This document shows, piece after piece, positions 32,095 through 42,212 of a stretch of DNA of 64,000 bases. Each line of letters starts with the position of its first letter. The stretch's first letter is position 1. Made by a program: the position numbers and the translations under genes. The notes under the pieces were generated by a model that did not search any database, was not told where the DNA came from, and was given only the letters and a program-made list of their open reading frames with translations. Source of the DNA: Mantis religiosa (Eukaryota; Arthropoda; Insecta; Mantodea; Mantidae); NCBI GenBank assembly GCA_030765055.1, contig CM060950.1, forward strand, positions 465,478,995-465,542,994, given 5' to 3'.

Positions 32095-32580
32095 CTATAA
32101 ACTGTTATTTATAAATAATTATAAAGCTATCAAATTTACGTTAGAAGCTCAAATTAATGGATATCTTCCTTTTCTAGATCTAAAGATAATAAGAAATAAT
32201 AATAATAAATTAGATTTTGATATTTATAGAAAGTCTACTCATATTGATAATTACATAAAAATAAAAGTTTTAACCCTTTTCCACATAAATTTGCTGTTTT
32301 CAATAGTTTGATTTATAGATTAATAAATACAACTCTGAATGAAGATGAATTTATTAAGGAATATAAACATATTATACGGCTTTAATGGTTTTAATAAAGA
32401 CTTGATACATTAAAAAATTGATAAATTTAAATATCAAAGGACTGTTAATGATATTTGTACCCTTAGAAAAATAAAAGACGATTATAATGTTAAAAAAATT
32501 TACTTGCATTGGGTTAATAAACAATTGCAAAATTTTTTTTAAAGAGTTTGGTATAGCTTTAGTTCATCAAAATAAATATT
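32095..32580 (+). pseudogene. Penelope-like element, lineage 1 (PLE1-a): RT C-terminus
   Basis: In shifting frames: AIKFTLEAQINGYLPFLDLK, YRKSTHIDNYIK, a PHKFAVFNSLIYRL block and DDYNVKKIYLHWVNK. These match the end of the Penelope RT and its linker (FLDL, the YRKPTHTDNY motif, HK-AV-NSL-HR), and the same region at 61889-62164. Several stops. The RT finger and palm blocks with the catalytic Asp residues lie outside the copy. It is interrupted at 32580 by an insert carrying a tandem array and resumes at 33523. Confidence 0.8.
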
Positions 32581-33522
32581 GTGATATCCCTGGAAATATT
32601 TCAATATGCCACTATGGACCCAATGGTTGAACCATCCCAAGGATATCACTGAGGAACACAACTCGGAGAGTGAGAGGTCCAATTACCCACACTAAAACCT
32701 AGAAGATACGGGATAATTCACAATCAAATATACAATTCTTCCTGAAATCCACATACCTGTTTTATTCCAAATTATAAACACCTAAACACATTACAACATA
32801 ACATTCCACAGGCGCGGAGAGATGTAACAAAAGCTAAGGTCAATCCAACATCTCCCGGCCAGCCAGCTCCAGATCCTTTCATGGCTGGCTAGATCACAGC
32901 TACCATTTGTTTTCGTAGAAACACTACTACGAAGATTTCCAACCAGCCAAAAGGAGCCGGACGCCTGGCGGCGACTTGACCTTACTAAATGTAAAACTGT
33001 TTTGATTTCTCAATAATAATCTTTAAAAGTAACAAATAATACGAAATATGTGAGTATATCACATCCTTGACCTTACTAAATGTAAAACTGTTTTGATTTC
33101 TCAATAATAATCTTTAAAAGTAACAAATAATACGAAATATGTGAGTATATCACATCCTTGACCTTACTAAATGTAAAACTGTTTTGATTTCTCAATAATA
33201 ATATTTAAAAGTAACAAATAATACGAAATATGTGAGTATATCACATCCTTGACCTTACTAAATGTAAAACTGTTTTGATTTCTCAATAATAATCTTTAAA
33301 AGTAACAAATAATACGAAATATGTGAGTATATCACATCCCTGACCTTACTAAATGTAAAACTGTTTTGATTTCTCAATAATAATCTTTAAAAGTAAAAAA
33401 TAATAAGAAAAATGTGAGTATATCACATCCTTGACCTTACTAAATGTAAAACTGTTTTGATTTCTCAATAATAATCTTTAAAAGTAAAAAACTAATACGT
33501 AAAATGCGAGTATATCACAATA
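32581..33522. mobile_element. MITE-like insertion in PLE1-a with short TIR TTGTGATAT
   Basis: PLE1 coding sequence breaks at 32580 and continues at 33523. The break is flanked by TA and the insert ends are inverted: TTGTGATATCCC on the left, and TTGTGATATACT (read inward) on the right. The left 395 bp is unique and includes self-complementary CGTAG/CTACG and CCAGCC-rich stretches; the right 546 bp is a tandem array. No coding sequence. The class is uncertain; a Helentron-type element with internal tandem repeats is an alternative. Confidence 0.6.
32976..33521 (+). repeat. 91-bp satellite (Sat91), six units
   Basis: Units start at 32976, 33067, 33158, 33249, 33340 and 33431, a period of exactly 91 bp. 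Each runs TTGACCTTACTAAATGTAAA, CTGTTTTGATTTCTCAATAA, then to ATGTGAGTATATCACATCC. The last block, TGTGAGTATATCACA, is the terminal repeat of the host insertion, so each unit carries a copy of the element end. The same satellite recurs at 43203-43840. Confidence 0.95.
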
Positions 33523-34010
33523 TAGTATTAAAAATTATAGCATTTCCCTATAAGAGATAAAATTCCTAATAATAAAAAATCTGATATTTATCAGTTTAAT
33601 TTTTTCGATTGTGATAAGGTTGGAAAGACTAAACGTAATTTAGAAAGAAGAACGAAAGAACATTTTCGTAACATTAAGTATAAATAAAATGAGAAATTGG
33701 CCGTAGCAGATCATTTTTGGTCATTTAACCATGAAATAAATCCTAAAGTTAAATTATTAAAACAATTAAATGGTACGATAGATTTAATGGTTTGGGAAAA
33801 TATATTTATTTTAAAAAACAAACATCGCATAATGAAGTTTGAAATACCAGCAGTTAATTCTGTTTTTAAATTTGTTTTATTTTCAGATTTTGGTAGTACT
33901 AACAAGAACATATTAAGATATAGCATTCGGCTGAAGATGTGCAAAAGTTTTACACGAAATCGCGATCCCGGAAAATTTATAGAAAAATATCATAATTTCT
34001 TATAAGACAA
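33523..34010 (+). pseudogene. PLE1-a GIY-YIG endonuclease domain
   Basis: Reading through small lesions: YKIPNNKKSDIYQFNFFDCD (the GIY strand; GIY intact elsewhere as SGIYQF), then a gap where YIG should be, KTKRNLERRTKEHFRNIKYK, LAVADHFWSFNHEINPKVKL, and WENIFILKNKHRIMKFEIPA. This is the GIY-YIG nuclease of Penelope-like retroelements, which nicks target DNA. In this copy a 9-bp deletion removes VYI of VYIGK, and a stop follows near 33687. It ends in the tail with the hammerhead-like motif. Confidence 0.85.
33926..33972 (+). ncRNA. Hammerhead-like motif, PLE1 copy a
   Basis: TTCGG, core CTGAAGA, T, stem II GTGCAAA/TTTACAC closed by a short loop, GAAA, stem III ATCG/CGAT, C, CCGGA. The outer TTCGG and CCGGA pair as stem I. 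The order matches a hammerhead ribozyme with a minimal stem III and one extra U after the CUGANGA box. All PLE1 copies keep it. Confidence 0.6.
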
Positions 34011-34725
34011 GTGAAGTTTTACATTAAAAATTATTATATTTTCGGATTTTGTTTGCTTCGCTGTTTAAATAGATTCATATTTTACGTATTTATTAGGAAC
34101 TTTTGCTTCTTTTACTAAAATTAAATTTTTGGTACACTTAAGAGTTAGAATAACCAAACCAAATTTAACAATCTCTGGATTATCATGATCCACAATAATG
34201 GATGTAACATTACGTAAAAGCAAAGGAGCACCATCATCTATTTTTCTTTTTCTAATTACTAAGTTTGAAGTTATCCATTCTGTATGTCGACAAAGTCTTC
34301 CCTGTTCAAGTGATTAATGAACAATTTACAATTATTTCAGCACAACGTTCTGTTTATTACCCATCAATTGGCCTTTTCGTTAGTTTCTTTTCCTATTTTG
34401 GAAATTCACGAATAACCTCTGCAGAGAGAAGCGCCATATTCACTACGGTTCACTACAACGCCATGAACATGCAGCGGTCATAAAGTAAAGCACTCATAGT
34501 TGCGATATGTCATTTTTATTCTGAGAAGTGTTCATGTTTACTACAGACAAATTTTAAAGGAGGAAAATGAGAGCTTTGTCAGATCCAAGTCCGTTTGATA
34601 CATTTATCACATGAACGGTAGATGGCAGCTCTGCACGGTAATACTTCCATCTCAAAATTCGATGTCTGTTTGGATATCGTTGTCGGTTCGTAGGATTAGA
34701 AGTCAAGTTTGCAGAAATTCAAAAT
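34010..34725. other. PLE1 tail and duplicated non-coding block
   Basis: 34010-34130 is PLE1 tail, inverted against 34725-34800. 34130-34495 recurs at 44865-45235. A plus-strand frame at 34265-34483 is conserved in both copies but has no recognisable family. The minus strand reads RKRKIDDGAPLLLRN, then VTSIIVDHDN, over the same block and could be part of a PLE N-terminal region; I cannot decide. Confidence 0.45.
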
Positions 34726-34846
34726 GCTAATAAATACGTAAAATTTGATGCTATTAACAGTGAAGCAAAAAACTATATACAAATATAACTATTTTAACTT
34801 AAAACTTCACTTATCTTATAAGAAATGACGATGTTCTTATAAATTG

Positions 34847-34892
34847 TCCGGGATCGCGATTTCATGTAAACTTTTACACATTCTCAGCCGGA
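34847..34892 (-). ncRNA. Hammerhead-like motif, PLE1 copy b
   Basis: Minus strand: TCCGG, CTGAGAA (core box diverged from CTGARGA), TG..CA stem II, GAAA, ATCGCGAT, C, CCGGA. The stem I halves TCCGG and CCGGA are intact. Confidence 0.5.
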
Positions 34893-35218
34893 AACAACAA
34901 AGCTGTGGCCATCGTTACGAACGCTAGATGTTGATATGTTCTTGTTAATACTACCAAAATCCAAAAATAAAACAAATTTAAAAACAAAATCCACTGCCCG
35001 TATTTCAAAATTCATTACGCGATGTTTGTTTTCTAAAATAAATATATTTTCCCAAACCATTAAATCTATCGAACCATTTAATTGTTTTAATAATTTAACT
35101 TCTGGATTTGCCCGCCTCGGTAGTAATAATAATACTTTATTATCACCTTATGTTTTACAAGCATTGTTGAAAACAGGCAAGTCGTCAATTATATACAATT
35201 AAAGTTGCTGGTTATTTT

Positions 35219-35219
<1 letters not shown>

Positions 35220-35296
<77 letters not shown>
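35220..35296. repeat. (CA)n-(TA)n compound microsatellite
   Basis: About 50 bp of CA repeats followed by about 28 bp of TA repeats. Confidence 0.97.
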
Positions 35297-35300
<4 letters not shown>

Positions 35301-35445
35301 TATTAGAAGAAACTAAAACTTAGGTGATGTTATTCTAAATGTATAATGTCTTGTACACCTAATACAATGTCTAGGTTTTAGTCATAAGTATTGTAAAATA
35401 AGAAACTAGCACTCAAACAATAAATTCTGAAGTTGTAGTCTTAGT

Positions 35446-35827
35446 TTAGAAAATCATCAAGTGAATAAAAACATTATTAATTAAATATGATTTCAAGAAA
35501 AATTTGAATTTTGTTAAGTTACTAGACACTTTAACTTCTGCTGGAAGTTTGTTATATAGCTTGGCTCCCATGTAACTAGGCAACTTGCCACACAGGTGGA
35601 GTCTATACATCATAGTAGCGAAATTATTCTTGTTTTTTGTGTTGTGGTTATGAATATCCGAATTTGTTTGCAATGGGATGTATTTTATCATATATAAAAT
35701 TGTTTTGTAGATGTACAGGCTTGTCAGCGTCATTATTTTTTGCTGACGAAAGGCTTCCCTACATGATTCTTTAGTTTTTAAATTAGATATATATCTAATT
35801 GCTCTTTTCTGTAAAGTAAAAATTTTG
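35446..35827 (-). pseudogene. Non-LTR retrotransposon ORF2 C-terminus
   Basis: Minus strand from 35827: LHKIFTLQKRAIRYISNLKT, then SCREAFRQQKIMTLTSLYIY, NHNTKNKNNFATMMYRLHLC, YMGAKLYNKLPAEVK and a tail rich in Phe and Leu. This LQKRAxR ... LxSLY ... HNxxTRxK ... GxxLYNxLP order marks the end of CR1/Jockey-type ORF2 proteins, as in the copy at 57766-58038. The 5' side is cut by a SINE at 35828. Confidence 0.8.
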
Positions 35828-36035
35828 TGCAGATGGTAGAATATCTGCCTCACGTTCAAGACATCCCGAGTTCGAATCTCGGTCAGGGTGAGTTACCTGG
35901 TTAAGGGCTTTTCCGGGGTTTTCCAATATCCTAATGTCGGGTAACTCTAAGCTCCATGGACACCGGGCTCTTATGAGCATCATTTCACCCATTCCATTCA
36001 TCGTCCGATATGACTTAACATTGGAGGACGTAAAT
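35828..36035 (+). repeat. tRNA-derived SINE type S2 (head plus body)
   Basis: The head has GATGGTAGAATATCTGCCTC (A-box side) and GAGTTCGAATCTC (B-box), followed by the linker GTGAGTTACCTGGTTAAGG and the body GGGTTTTCCAATATCC, GGGTAACTCTAAGCTCCATG, CATTCATCGTCCGATATGAC, TTGGAGG. The body is the unit amplified at 16663-18110. It sits inside the non-LTR scrap. Confidence 0.8.
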
Positions 36036-36429
36036 TAAGAAAAAAATTCTTGATTTATTTCATGGTTAAATGACCCAAAATGATCTGCTACGGCCGATTT
36101 ATCAGTCTGTTTACACTTAATGTTACGAAAATGTTCTTTCGTTCTGGTTTCTAAATTACGTTTTGTCTTTCCAATATAAACTTTATCACAATTGAAACAA
36201 TTAAACTGATAAATACCAGATTTTGTATTATTAGGAATTGTATCTCTTTTTTATAGAAATGGAATAAACTTTTAATACTATATTTATTATGACGAAGTAA
36301 AGTTATACCAAAGTCTTTAAACTTTTTTTGGAAACTTTTTATTAACCCAAGGATGGCAAGTAAATTTTTTAAAATTATAATAGTCTTTTATTTTTTTTTC
36401 AGTTTTGGTAGTACTAACAAGAACATATA

Positions 36430-36925
36430 ACATGGATGCGAACAGGAATAATATTTCTAAGAGAGATAAGAGGTAGGGGAAAGGGAATTCGTGAATTGTG
36501 TGGGGGAGAAGATGGCATAGCACACTATGTAACAGAATACGAGGAAGTTGCAATATGAAAAAAGGTTTGGGAAGAAAAATGGGAGAAAGTAGAGAAGAGG
36601 ATAGTAGCTATAAAATGTTAACGGACAGGGAGGAAAAGAAGATAAGAAGTATTGGTGAGTTCTTGCAGAAGGTAAAAGAAAAATGGACCAGAAATGTAAA
36701 GAATGTAAGAGAGGAAGAGGATGGGGAAGAAAGGGACTAATTAAGTAATCAACGATGTATGGAGGTTAATAGCTACCTGGCAGAGCAAAAGACCAGGGTG
36801 TCATGTAAGCCAATGTAGCAACAAGGTAAACACAAATAAATGTAGCCAAAAGTTGTAAATTGTAAAATTTTGGAATATGCACAATAAATATATCATATCA
36901 TATCATACAGAAAAAAAAGAAAATA
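36430..36925 (+). mobile_element. Non-LTR 3' end inserted in PLE1-c
   Basis: The frames read IVRLREIRGR-like basic text, CGGEDGIAHYVTEYEE (a degraded zinc-knuckle), VWEEKWEK, LTDREEKKIRSIGEFLQKVK, EKWTRNVKNV, and a stop at 36738-36740. This matches the C-terminus after the zinc-knuckle of the element at 22360-22799. The 3' end is an ATATCATATCATATCAT tract. Confidence 0.7.
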
Positions 36926-36965
36926 TTGACATCTAGTGTTGGAAACGATGACGACAGCTTTGTTG

Positions 36966-37014
36966 TTTCCTGCTGAGGATGTGTAAAAGTTTTACATGAC
37001 ATCGCGATCCCGGA
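36966..37014 (+). ncRNA. Hammerhead-like motif, PLE1 copy c
   Basis: TCCTG, CTGAGGA, T, stem II GTGTAAAA...TTTTACA, GACA in place of GAAA, ATCGCGAT, C, CCGGA. The GACA change and a weak stem I suggest it is inactive. Confidence 0.5.
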
Positions 37015-37089
37015 CAATTTACAAGAAAATTATTATGATTTCTTGTAACATAAGGGAAGTTTTGAGTTACAAATTGTTATATCTGTATA

Positions 37090-37540
37090 TATTCAAAATG
37101 CTCTTTATTTCCGTAGAAAAACATTGTTTGTACACCTCTTTGCAGCAAGCTGACATAACATAAATCAACACAATCTCACGTCACTTCTGCACACGTAAAT
37201 AAACAAAAGAGTTCACTTTCAAAACACAACTGCACGCGCACAATTATCGAGTCCTGCACTTCACAGCTAGGTGTCGTTGAAGGGAGTCCTCCTTCGTGAA
37301 GGAGGGTCCTTCGACTATTGCCATGCCATTACGATAGTCCCAACTGTCGAGTCGCGGCTACTTTTATAGCTCCACTCATTGTCCTATAAATTTATGGAAT
37401 GCTAACAATCAAGACGGTGCCAAAAGAAAGATGCACATTCCAGTTATCTATCTTTATCTGTTTCGGCAAGCTTTTTATCTCCGCGCTACACTATCTGTCC
37501 CTTTGTGCGCGCCAGCCGCAACAATGCGATCGGCGACATT
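37090..37540 (-). mobile_element. Possible LTR (minus strand)
   Basis: The minus strand from 37538 starts TGTCGCCGATCG (the other LTRs here start TGTCACG and TGTCGCG). It has GCTATAAAAG near 37370, GTCGAC/CGACAG-like initiator sequence about 30 bp on, and GGAAATAAAG near 37110 as a poly(A) signal. A hairpin arm pair TCCTCCTTC/GAAGGAGGA lies at 37288-37308. Target duplications could not be confirmed. Confidence 0.45.
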
Positions 37541-37739
37541 ATTCTGAGTGCCTCATTCGTTTCAGGCTTTAAAAATAATTTACTACCGATTTAAAAGTTT
37601 AACAAAACAGTCACGGAGTGCTTAAGTACTGACAATAACATAGAGCAACATTTCCAGTCACCATTAGCCATGTTTATAAATTTAAATTAATGTTTCTAAA
37701 ACTTGGTGCGATTTAGGTGACCTTCCCCTATGGCCTTCT

Positions 37740-38240
37740 AGTATTACATACAACCAGATATTTTTAGCCGTTACAGATGCAGCTAGTTTCATGTTAAAAT
37801 CAGGACAAACTTGAAAAGTAATCTTCCTAACCTAATTCATGTACATGTCTCGCAAATGCTTTGCATCGCATGACTGACACAATAAGAAATTCTTTTCAAA
37901 TCAGTGGATAGATTTAAAGCCTGGATAAAGAAAACTTTTTGAAATCCCCTCGTAGAATCCAGTTGATTAAATCAGCGGCACCTAATATTCGACTTCCTCC
38001 CGCACCGGTATTAACACGCTGGGGAACGTGGCGGGATGGGGCCCTGCATTACACCCAGCACATACGCTCTGTCACCGAGGTCGTTAATCAACTGGATGTG
38101 AATGAATCTGCATCAATAGAACGAGTACAGAATATTTTGTCAGGAAATAGATTGTCTTGTCTTCATATCTACCCAGTTTTCTTACTTGCCAACAGCCATC
38201 AAATCACTGCTCCCCTAAATGAATCACTAAATACGTAAAA
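37740..38240 (+). pseudogene. hAT-like transposase fragment
   Basis: The frames read IFLAVTDAASFMLKSGQT (the VTDAAxYMxKA block with a catalytic Asp), then NLIHVTCLANALHRM-like sequence, then from 37939 KSPRRIQLIKSAAPNIRLPP, APVLTRWGTWRDGALHYTQH, VNQLDVNESASIERVQNIL. This order (VTDAA, HV-CLAH-LHR, TRWGTW) is that of a hAT-type transposase family common in arthropods. One frameshift lies near 37830. The C-terminal dimerisation region is absent here but a similar one occurs at 48300-48390. Confidence 0.75.
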
Positions 38241-38542
38241 AAATTGTTTCTGCTTAAGACCACACGACAGAAGTGAACACATAAAAGCTATTTATTATAA
38301 ATTATTCTTAAAAATTATTTTCAAAAGTTAATGTTGACACTCATTGTTGTGCAAAGAGGCCAGTTGCGAGTTAAATATTTCATGCCTTACGCTAAGTGTG
38401 CTCGCAAATGAAAATACTCTGAAACAACTGAATGACGACGGACTTGCGACCGTGCAAAGAGAGTTATACATAAAAGATGTATAAAGGAAGTAAAATCAAA
38501 TCACATAATATACTGTTTTACATGCATTTTATTTATATTTTA

Positions 38543-39810
38543 CGAGGGCTGTTCAATAAAGAATGATCACAAATTTTTTTGACAACTTACCTTTACTCAT
38601 CCTCCCCTGAATGCGATGCACTTGTTCCAGCGTTTCTGCCAGTCTTCAAAGACATGCTGGAAACCAATTTTTGAGAGATCCTTCAAAATCGCCTCCGCAG
38701 CCTTCACCACTGCATCTGATGATGGATAATGCCTCCCACGAAGGCATTTCTTCAAGTTAGGAAATAGAGAAAAGTCACATGGGGCTAAATCCGGACTATA
38801 GGGAGGGTGAGGGATGCACTTCACGTTGATTTTTGCAAGATATTCAGCAACATTGGCAATATGCAGCCGCGCATTATCGTGGTGTAGCATCCAGCCTGCT
38901 TCACGGAAATCTGGTCTTTTGCGCCCGATATGGACTTGCAATGTTTTCAGGACATCCCTGTAGTATTGTCCAGTTAGTGGTGTGTGTGCATGTACAACAT
39001 GCTGATAAAATATTCCATGAATATCAAAGAATGAGATGACCATAACTTTCCCAGCAGAAGCAACCACTTTTGCTTTTTGGGGGGGTTGGTGATGAAGGAC
39101 ATTTCCACACTGAGCTTTGTTGTTTGCTCTCAGGATCAAAATGATGTAGTCAAGTTTCATCAACAGGGATTACATTTGAAAGAAACTCCGGATCTTCCTC
39201 TAACATCAACTTTAACTGCATGCAGACCTGCATGGGAATGTCCTTTTGTTCGGGAATCAACAGTCTTGAAACCCATCATGCACAAACACGTCTCATGTGT
39301 AATGTTTCTGTCACGAACCTGAAAAAATGTTCAGTATTTCAGAAAGTGATCTTAAAGTAATTCGTCGATCCCCACTCACACTGGCAGCAGCAGTATTGAT
39401 GTTTTCTTCCGTAAGAGCAGTAAATGGAGTACCGGGTCCACCTTCCTCTGAAATTGTCTTCCTTCTTTAAACATTTTAAACCACCTTCGAGCTGTGTTGT
39501 AGGGAAGAACAGACTCTCCATAGGCCTCCTGTAACATTGTATAGGCCTCAACTGAAGATTTGTTGAGACGAAAGCAGAATTTCAAAGCCGCATATTGTTC
39601 CTCGCGTTTTACTTCCATTGCAGCGGTAGGCGATACTGAACATGTCTAAAATTACCTGGTTCTCACAGGCGGGAACCAGGAGAACCAACAATGAAACTAC
39701 TACTGCGTGTTTGTTTCACATTAAGCTAACAGAATATAATAAGATGGAACTTTAGTGCGGAAAATTATGACCGCAAAAATATTGTGACCATTCTTATTGA
39801 ACAGCCCTCG
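38543..39810 (-). mobile_element. Mariner M6, full length
   Basis: The left TIR CGAGGGCTGTTCAATAAAGA follows TA at 38541-38542. The right TIR (read inward) CGAGGGCTGTTCAATAAGAA ends at 39810 and is followed by TG, a decayed TA. It is inserted in RepA copy 3 at a site that reads AATA without interruption in copy 4. This is the most complete member of the family of M4 and M4b. Confidence 0.92.
38583..39617 (-). pseudogene. Mariner transposase (M6), frameshifted
   Basis: From the minus-strand ATG near 39617: EEQYAALKFCFRLNKSSVEA, YTMLQEAYGESVLPYN, then a one-base frameshift near 39455. DET followed by TGA (for Trp) and LHHFDPES holds the first catalytic Asp (about 39155). MLHHDNARLHIANV holds the second and IPHPPYSPDLAPCDFSLF the third, 34 residues later. 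FEDWQKRWNKCIAFRGG is the C-terminal region. All three Asp codons remain, but the frameshifts and stop make it non-functional. Confidence 0.88.
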
Positions 39811-41131
39811 TGAAATACATGCAATTTCACAAAACATTTTCATATTTTGTTTCTAGCTGATACACATATTTCTCTGTATTTTTATTTTTTATAAAAATAA
39901 AAGTTCAAACATATCTTATAACATAATTATATGATACTCATTTGCATATTTGCATATTTTTTGAATATTCGGAAATGTTTGGTTACGTATACATTTTACA
40001 CATGTTATTGCATATCCGTACATATACTCATTACTCCATTTTTTATTACATGTCATACTCATTTTTGTCACAATTGATACTGATATTAATACATTTTCAT
40101 TTTAATTCAATTTTTCAGTTTTATAATTATTTTATTCTCCAAAAAGAAAAATACGGTACAATTTCAAAATAAAGAAGAAAAATTCAAATTCATATATCAA
40201 ATCTTTTGACCCTCGGTCAGTCTTTCAGTTTGTAGAAAAGCATAACCTATAAGTTGTAAATGAAAATAAATGCAAAACGTCATTTTAATACGCGATAATT
40301 TGATTATTCACGTGTTATTACATTTAATTTATTTTGTTTTACGATTTAATACTCGCAATAAAGAGAAATTGGCAATAAAATAACCAGTGCTTAAATGAAA
40401 CAAATCTTTCACGAATTCCTAACACTTTTATTTCCAGTTAGCATACTCGTTTTATTTTTCGTTATTATTGTTTTAATTATTCTAACGCCGAACTTTGGTG
40501 ATATTATCTGTTCCTATTTTATTATTATTTAAAGTGTAATTTGACATGTTGTCGACTTGTTAAATGACAGAAGGTGATTTGACCGGATCGGTTACCGACA
40601 CTTGACAGACGTTTGTAAGAACGGCCCTAATGATACTCCTGTATGGTTTCTGAATTTTTCATAGTATTTGAAATATGTTAAAATATACCTGGATCCGTAT
40701 GGTTGATACGCTGTAGAGTGCGACAGAAGATCTACGGTGTATAGCGGTATGGGCAACATAAGGCTGAAATAACAAATGAGTGTTGGGGTGTTAGTTCGGA
40801 TTGAGCCAACTCGAGCCGACTTCACCCGAATAAGCGTCACATATCCCAGCGTGACGGATGGTTCAGTTTAATTCACTATCCACAAAAAGTGCTAAACGCG
40901 CCTAAAGAAATTTTCACTTCAAAAATATAAACTAGCAACAATGGAGCAACAAATACTATATAACATATTATATGTAACAAACTTTACTTTAAGCCTTATG
41001 TTCTCCTTATACATAGTATACACTCTTAGTCCTTCGGGTCATAATGACCTGCTGGGCAAAATTCAAAGATAAGGCATTAAGAAAATTCTAATACATGAAA
41101 ATTAATGTAATTTAATTCTTCTTTCACACAG

Positions 41132-41395
41132 GAAAAGCATTTGTCACTTACATTTAATCCAGGATGATGTAATTTTGCCAGTATTTCCACCCACTGTTCC
41201 CATAGGTCTCTTAAAGGAGCTAGTTCGTCTTTGTACTTTGCAGCCGTCTTTCAGATTTTATCATCAAAAAGTAAGACCTGAAAGATGCGAAAGTGACATT
41301 AGTGACATTATAGCAGGAAAAATGACTCTACCTGATTCTGGATCATATAAGCTGCTTGCTGATTCACCAAAGGATTTACAAACGCCAGCTATAAT
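41132..41395 (+). pseudogene. Exon-like conserved ORF of unknown family, copy 1
   Basis: Preceded by TTCTTCTTTCACACAG, a good splice acceptor, the frame reads SICHLHLIQDD, VILPVFPPTVPIGLLKELVR, LCTLQPSFRFYHQK, then VRPERCESDISDIIAGKM and LPDSGSYKLLADSPKDL. AAAGTAAGA after FYHQ is a possible splice donor, but the frame stays open and protein-like past it. I do not recognise the family. It could be a captured host exon or part of an unidentified TE. The second copy (45454-45703) is nearly identical and ends in a stop after SPKDL. Confidence 0.45.
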
Positions 41396-41405
41396 AGTAA
41401 TAATA

Positions 41406-42212
41406 CGAGGGTGGGCTGAAAAGTTTCCGACCTCAACGTGAAGATGGCAGCACTCGTAAATAAAAGCTAGCGAATTTCTTTGTTCATCTGTTGACAGTTA
41501 CTCACCAAAATTTCAGCCATTTCGGCCGCTCAGTTGTTATGTAACAGTCGTTTGAGTGAGTTGATGTGAATGTTTTTATGAAAATGGACAAAATCGAGCA
41601 TCGAACTGTCATTGAATATTTCTTTTTGAAAGGCAATACGCCTACGCAAGTCTAAGATGAGTTGGATTCTGTATATGGGGACTCCGCACCATCAATTACC
41701 ACAGTGACATTTTGGGCAGCTGAATTTAAACGTGGCCGTAAGGGCTTGGAAGATGATTAACGTTCGGGACGTCCAAAAACTGCAACTACCGACGAAAACA
41801 TCACCAAAGTTCACCAAAAGGTTTTACAGGACCGCCGAAATAAAGTGAGAAAGATAGCAGAGGCTATGAAGATGTCAAAAGAACGTGTTTGTCACATATT
41901 AAATCAACATTTAGACAATAGAAAAGCGCGTTGGGTGCCGCGTTTGCTCACGTTAGACCAAAAACGTGTTCGAATGAACATTTCCAACGCTCTGTTGCCG
42001 CAGTTTAGGCGCAATAAATCCGAGTTTTTGCGCTGATTAATTACTATAGGTGAAACTTGGATACACCATTATACGCCCGAAACAAAAATACAGTAAAAAC
42101 AGTGGACTGCAAAGGCGGAACCAGCTCCAAAAAGGGCAAACACTGTTTTCTCGGCTGGAAAAGGGATGGTGACTGGTTTTTGGGATAGTCATGGAGATAT
42201 TTTAATCGATTA
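41406..42212 (+). mobile_element. Mariner M7 (M1 family), interrupted and truncated
   Basis: The TIR CGAGGGTGGGCTGAAAAGTT follows TA at 41404-41405. The transposase remnant (41581-42212) includes HRTVIEYFFLKGNTPTQ, a stop at 41656 and another at 41758, RKIAEAMKMSKERVCHILNQ, RWVPRLLTLDQKRVRMNISN, a stop at 42035, then ITIGETWIHHYTPETK, where Gly replaces the first catalytic Asp. It stops at the TTA element (42213); the remainder of the mariner is absent in this copy. Confidence 0.85.

Larger units (their letters stand above)
34725..36395 (-). pseudogene. Penelope-like element PLE1-b (minus), split by an insertion
   Basis: From right to left on the minus strand: linker FKEFG-like and KYNIKS (36310-36240), GIYQFNCFDCDKVYIGKTKR with both GIY and YIG (36215-36150), then a break at about 36032; it resumes at 35110 with PEVKLLKQLNG, WENIFILENKHR, then the tail with a hammerhead-like motif at 34847-34892. 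The insertion at 35111-36031 holds a non-LTR scrap, (CA)n(TA)n and a SINE. GATTT flanks the break on both sides. Confidence 0.75.
36396..37085 (+). pseudogene. PLE1-c 3' end (plus), tail-to-tail with PLE1-b
   Basis: At 36396-36429 the plus strand reads AGTTTTGGTAGTACTAACAA, the end of the PLE1 endonuclease ORF, directly abutting the minus-strand PLE1-b. A retroelement scrap (36430-36925) follows, then ACATCTAGTGTTGGAAACGA and the tail with a hammerhead-like motif at 36966-37014. The inverted pair resembles the one at 61110-63140. Confidence 0.7.
38248..40923 (-). repeat. RepA copy 3, reverse orientation, split by mariner M6
   Basis: Reverse-complement match to 55850-57262 over its whole length once mariner M6 (38543-39810) is removed. 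It starts at CTTAAGACCACACGACAG and ends near GCGCCTAAAGAAATTTTCAC. It lacks the Kolobok-like, RT and (GAT)n insertions of copy 1. Confidence 0.85.
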
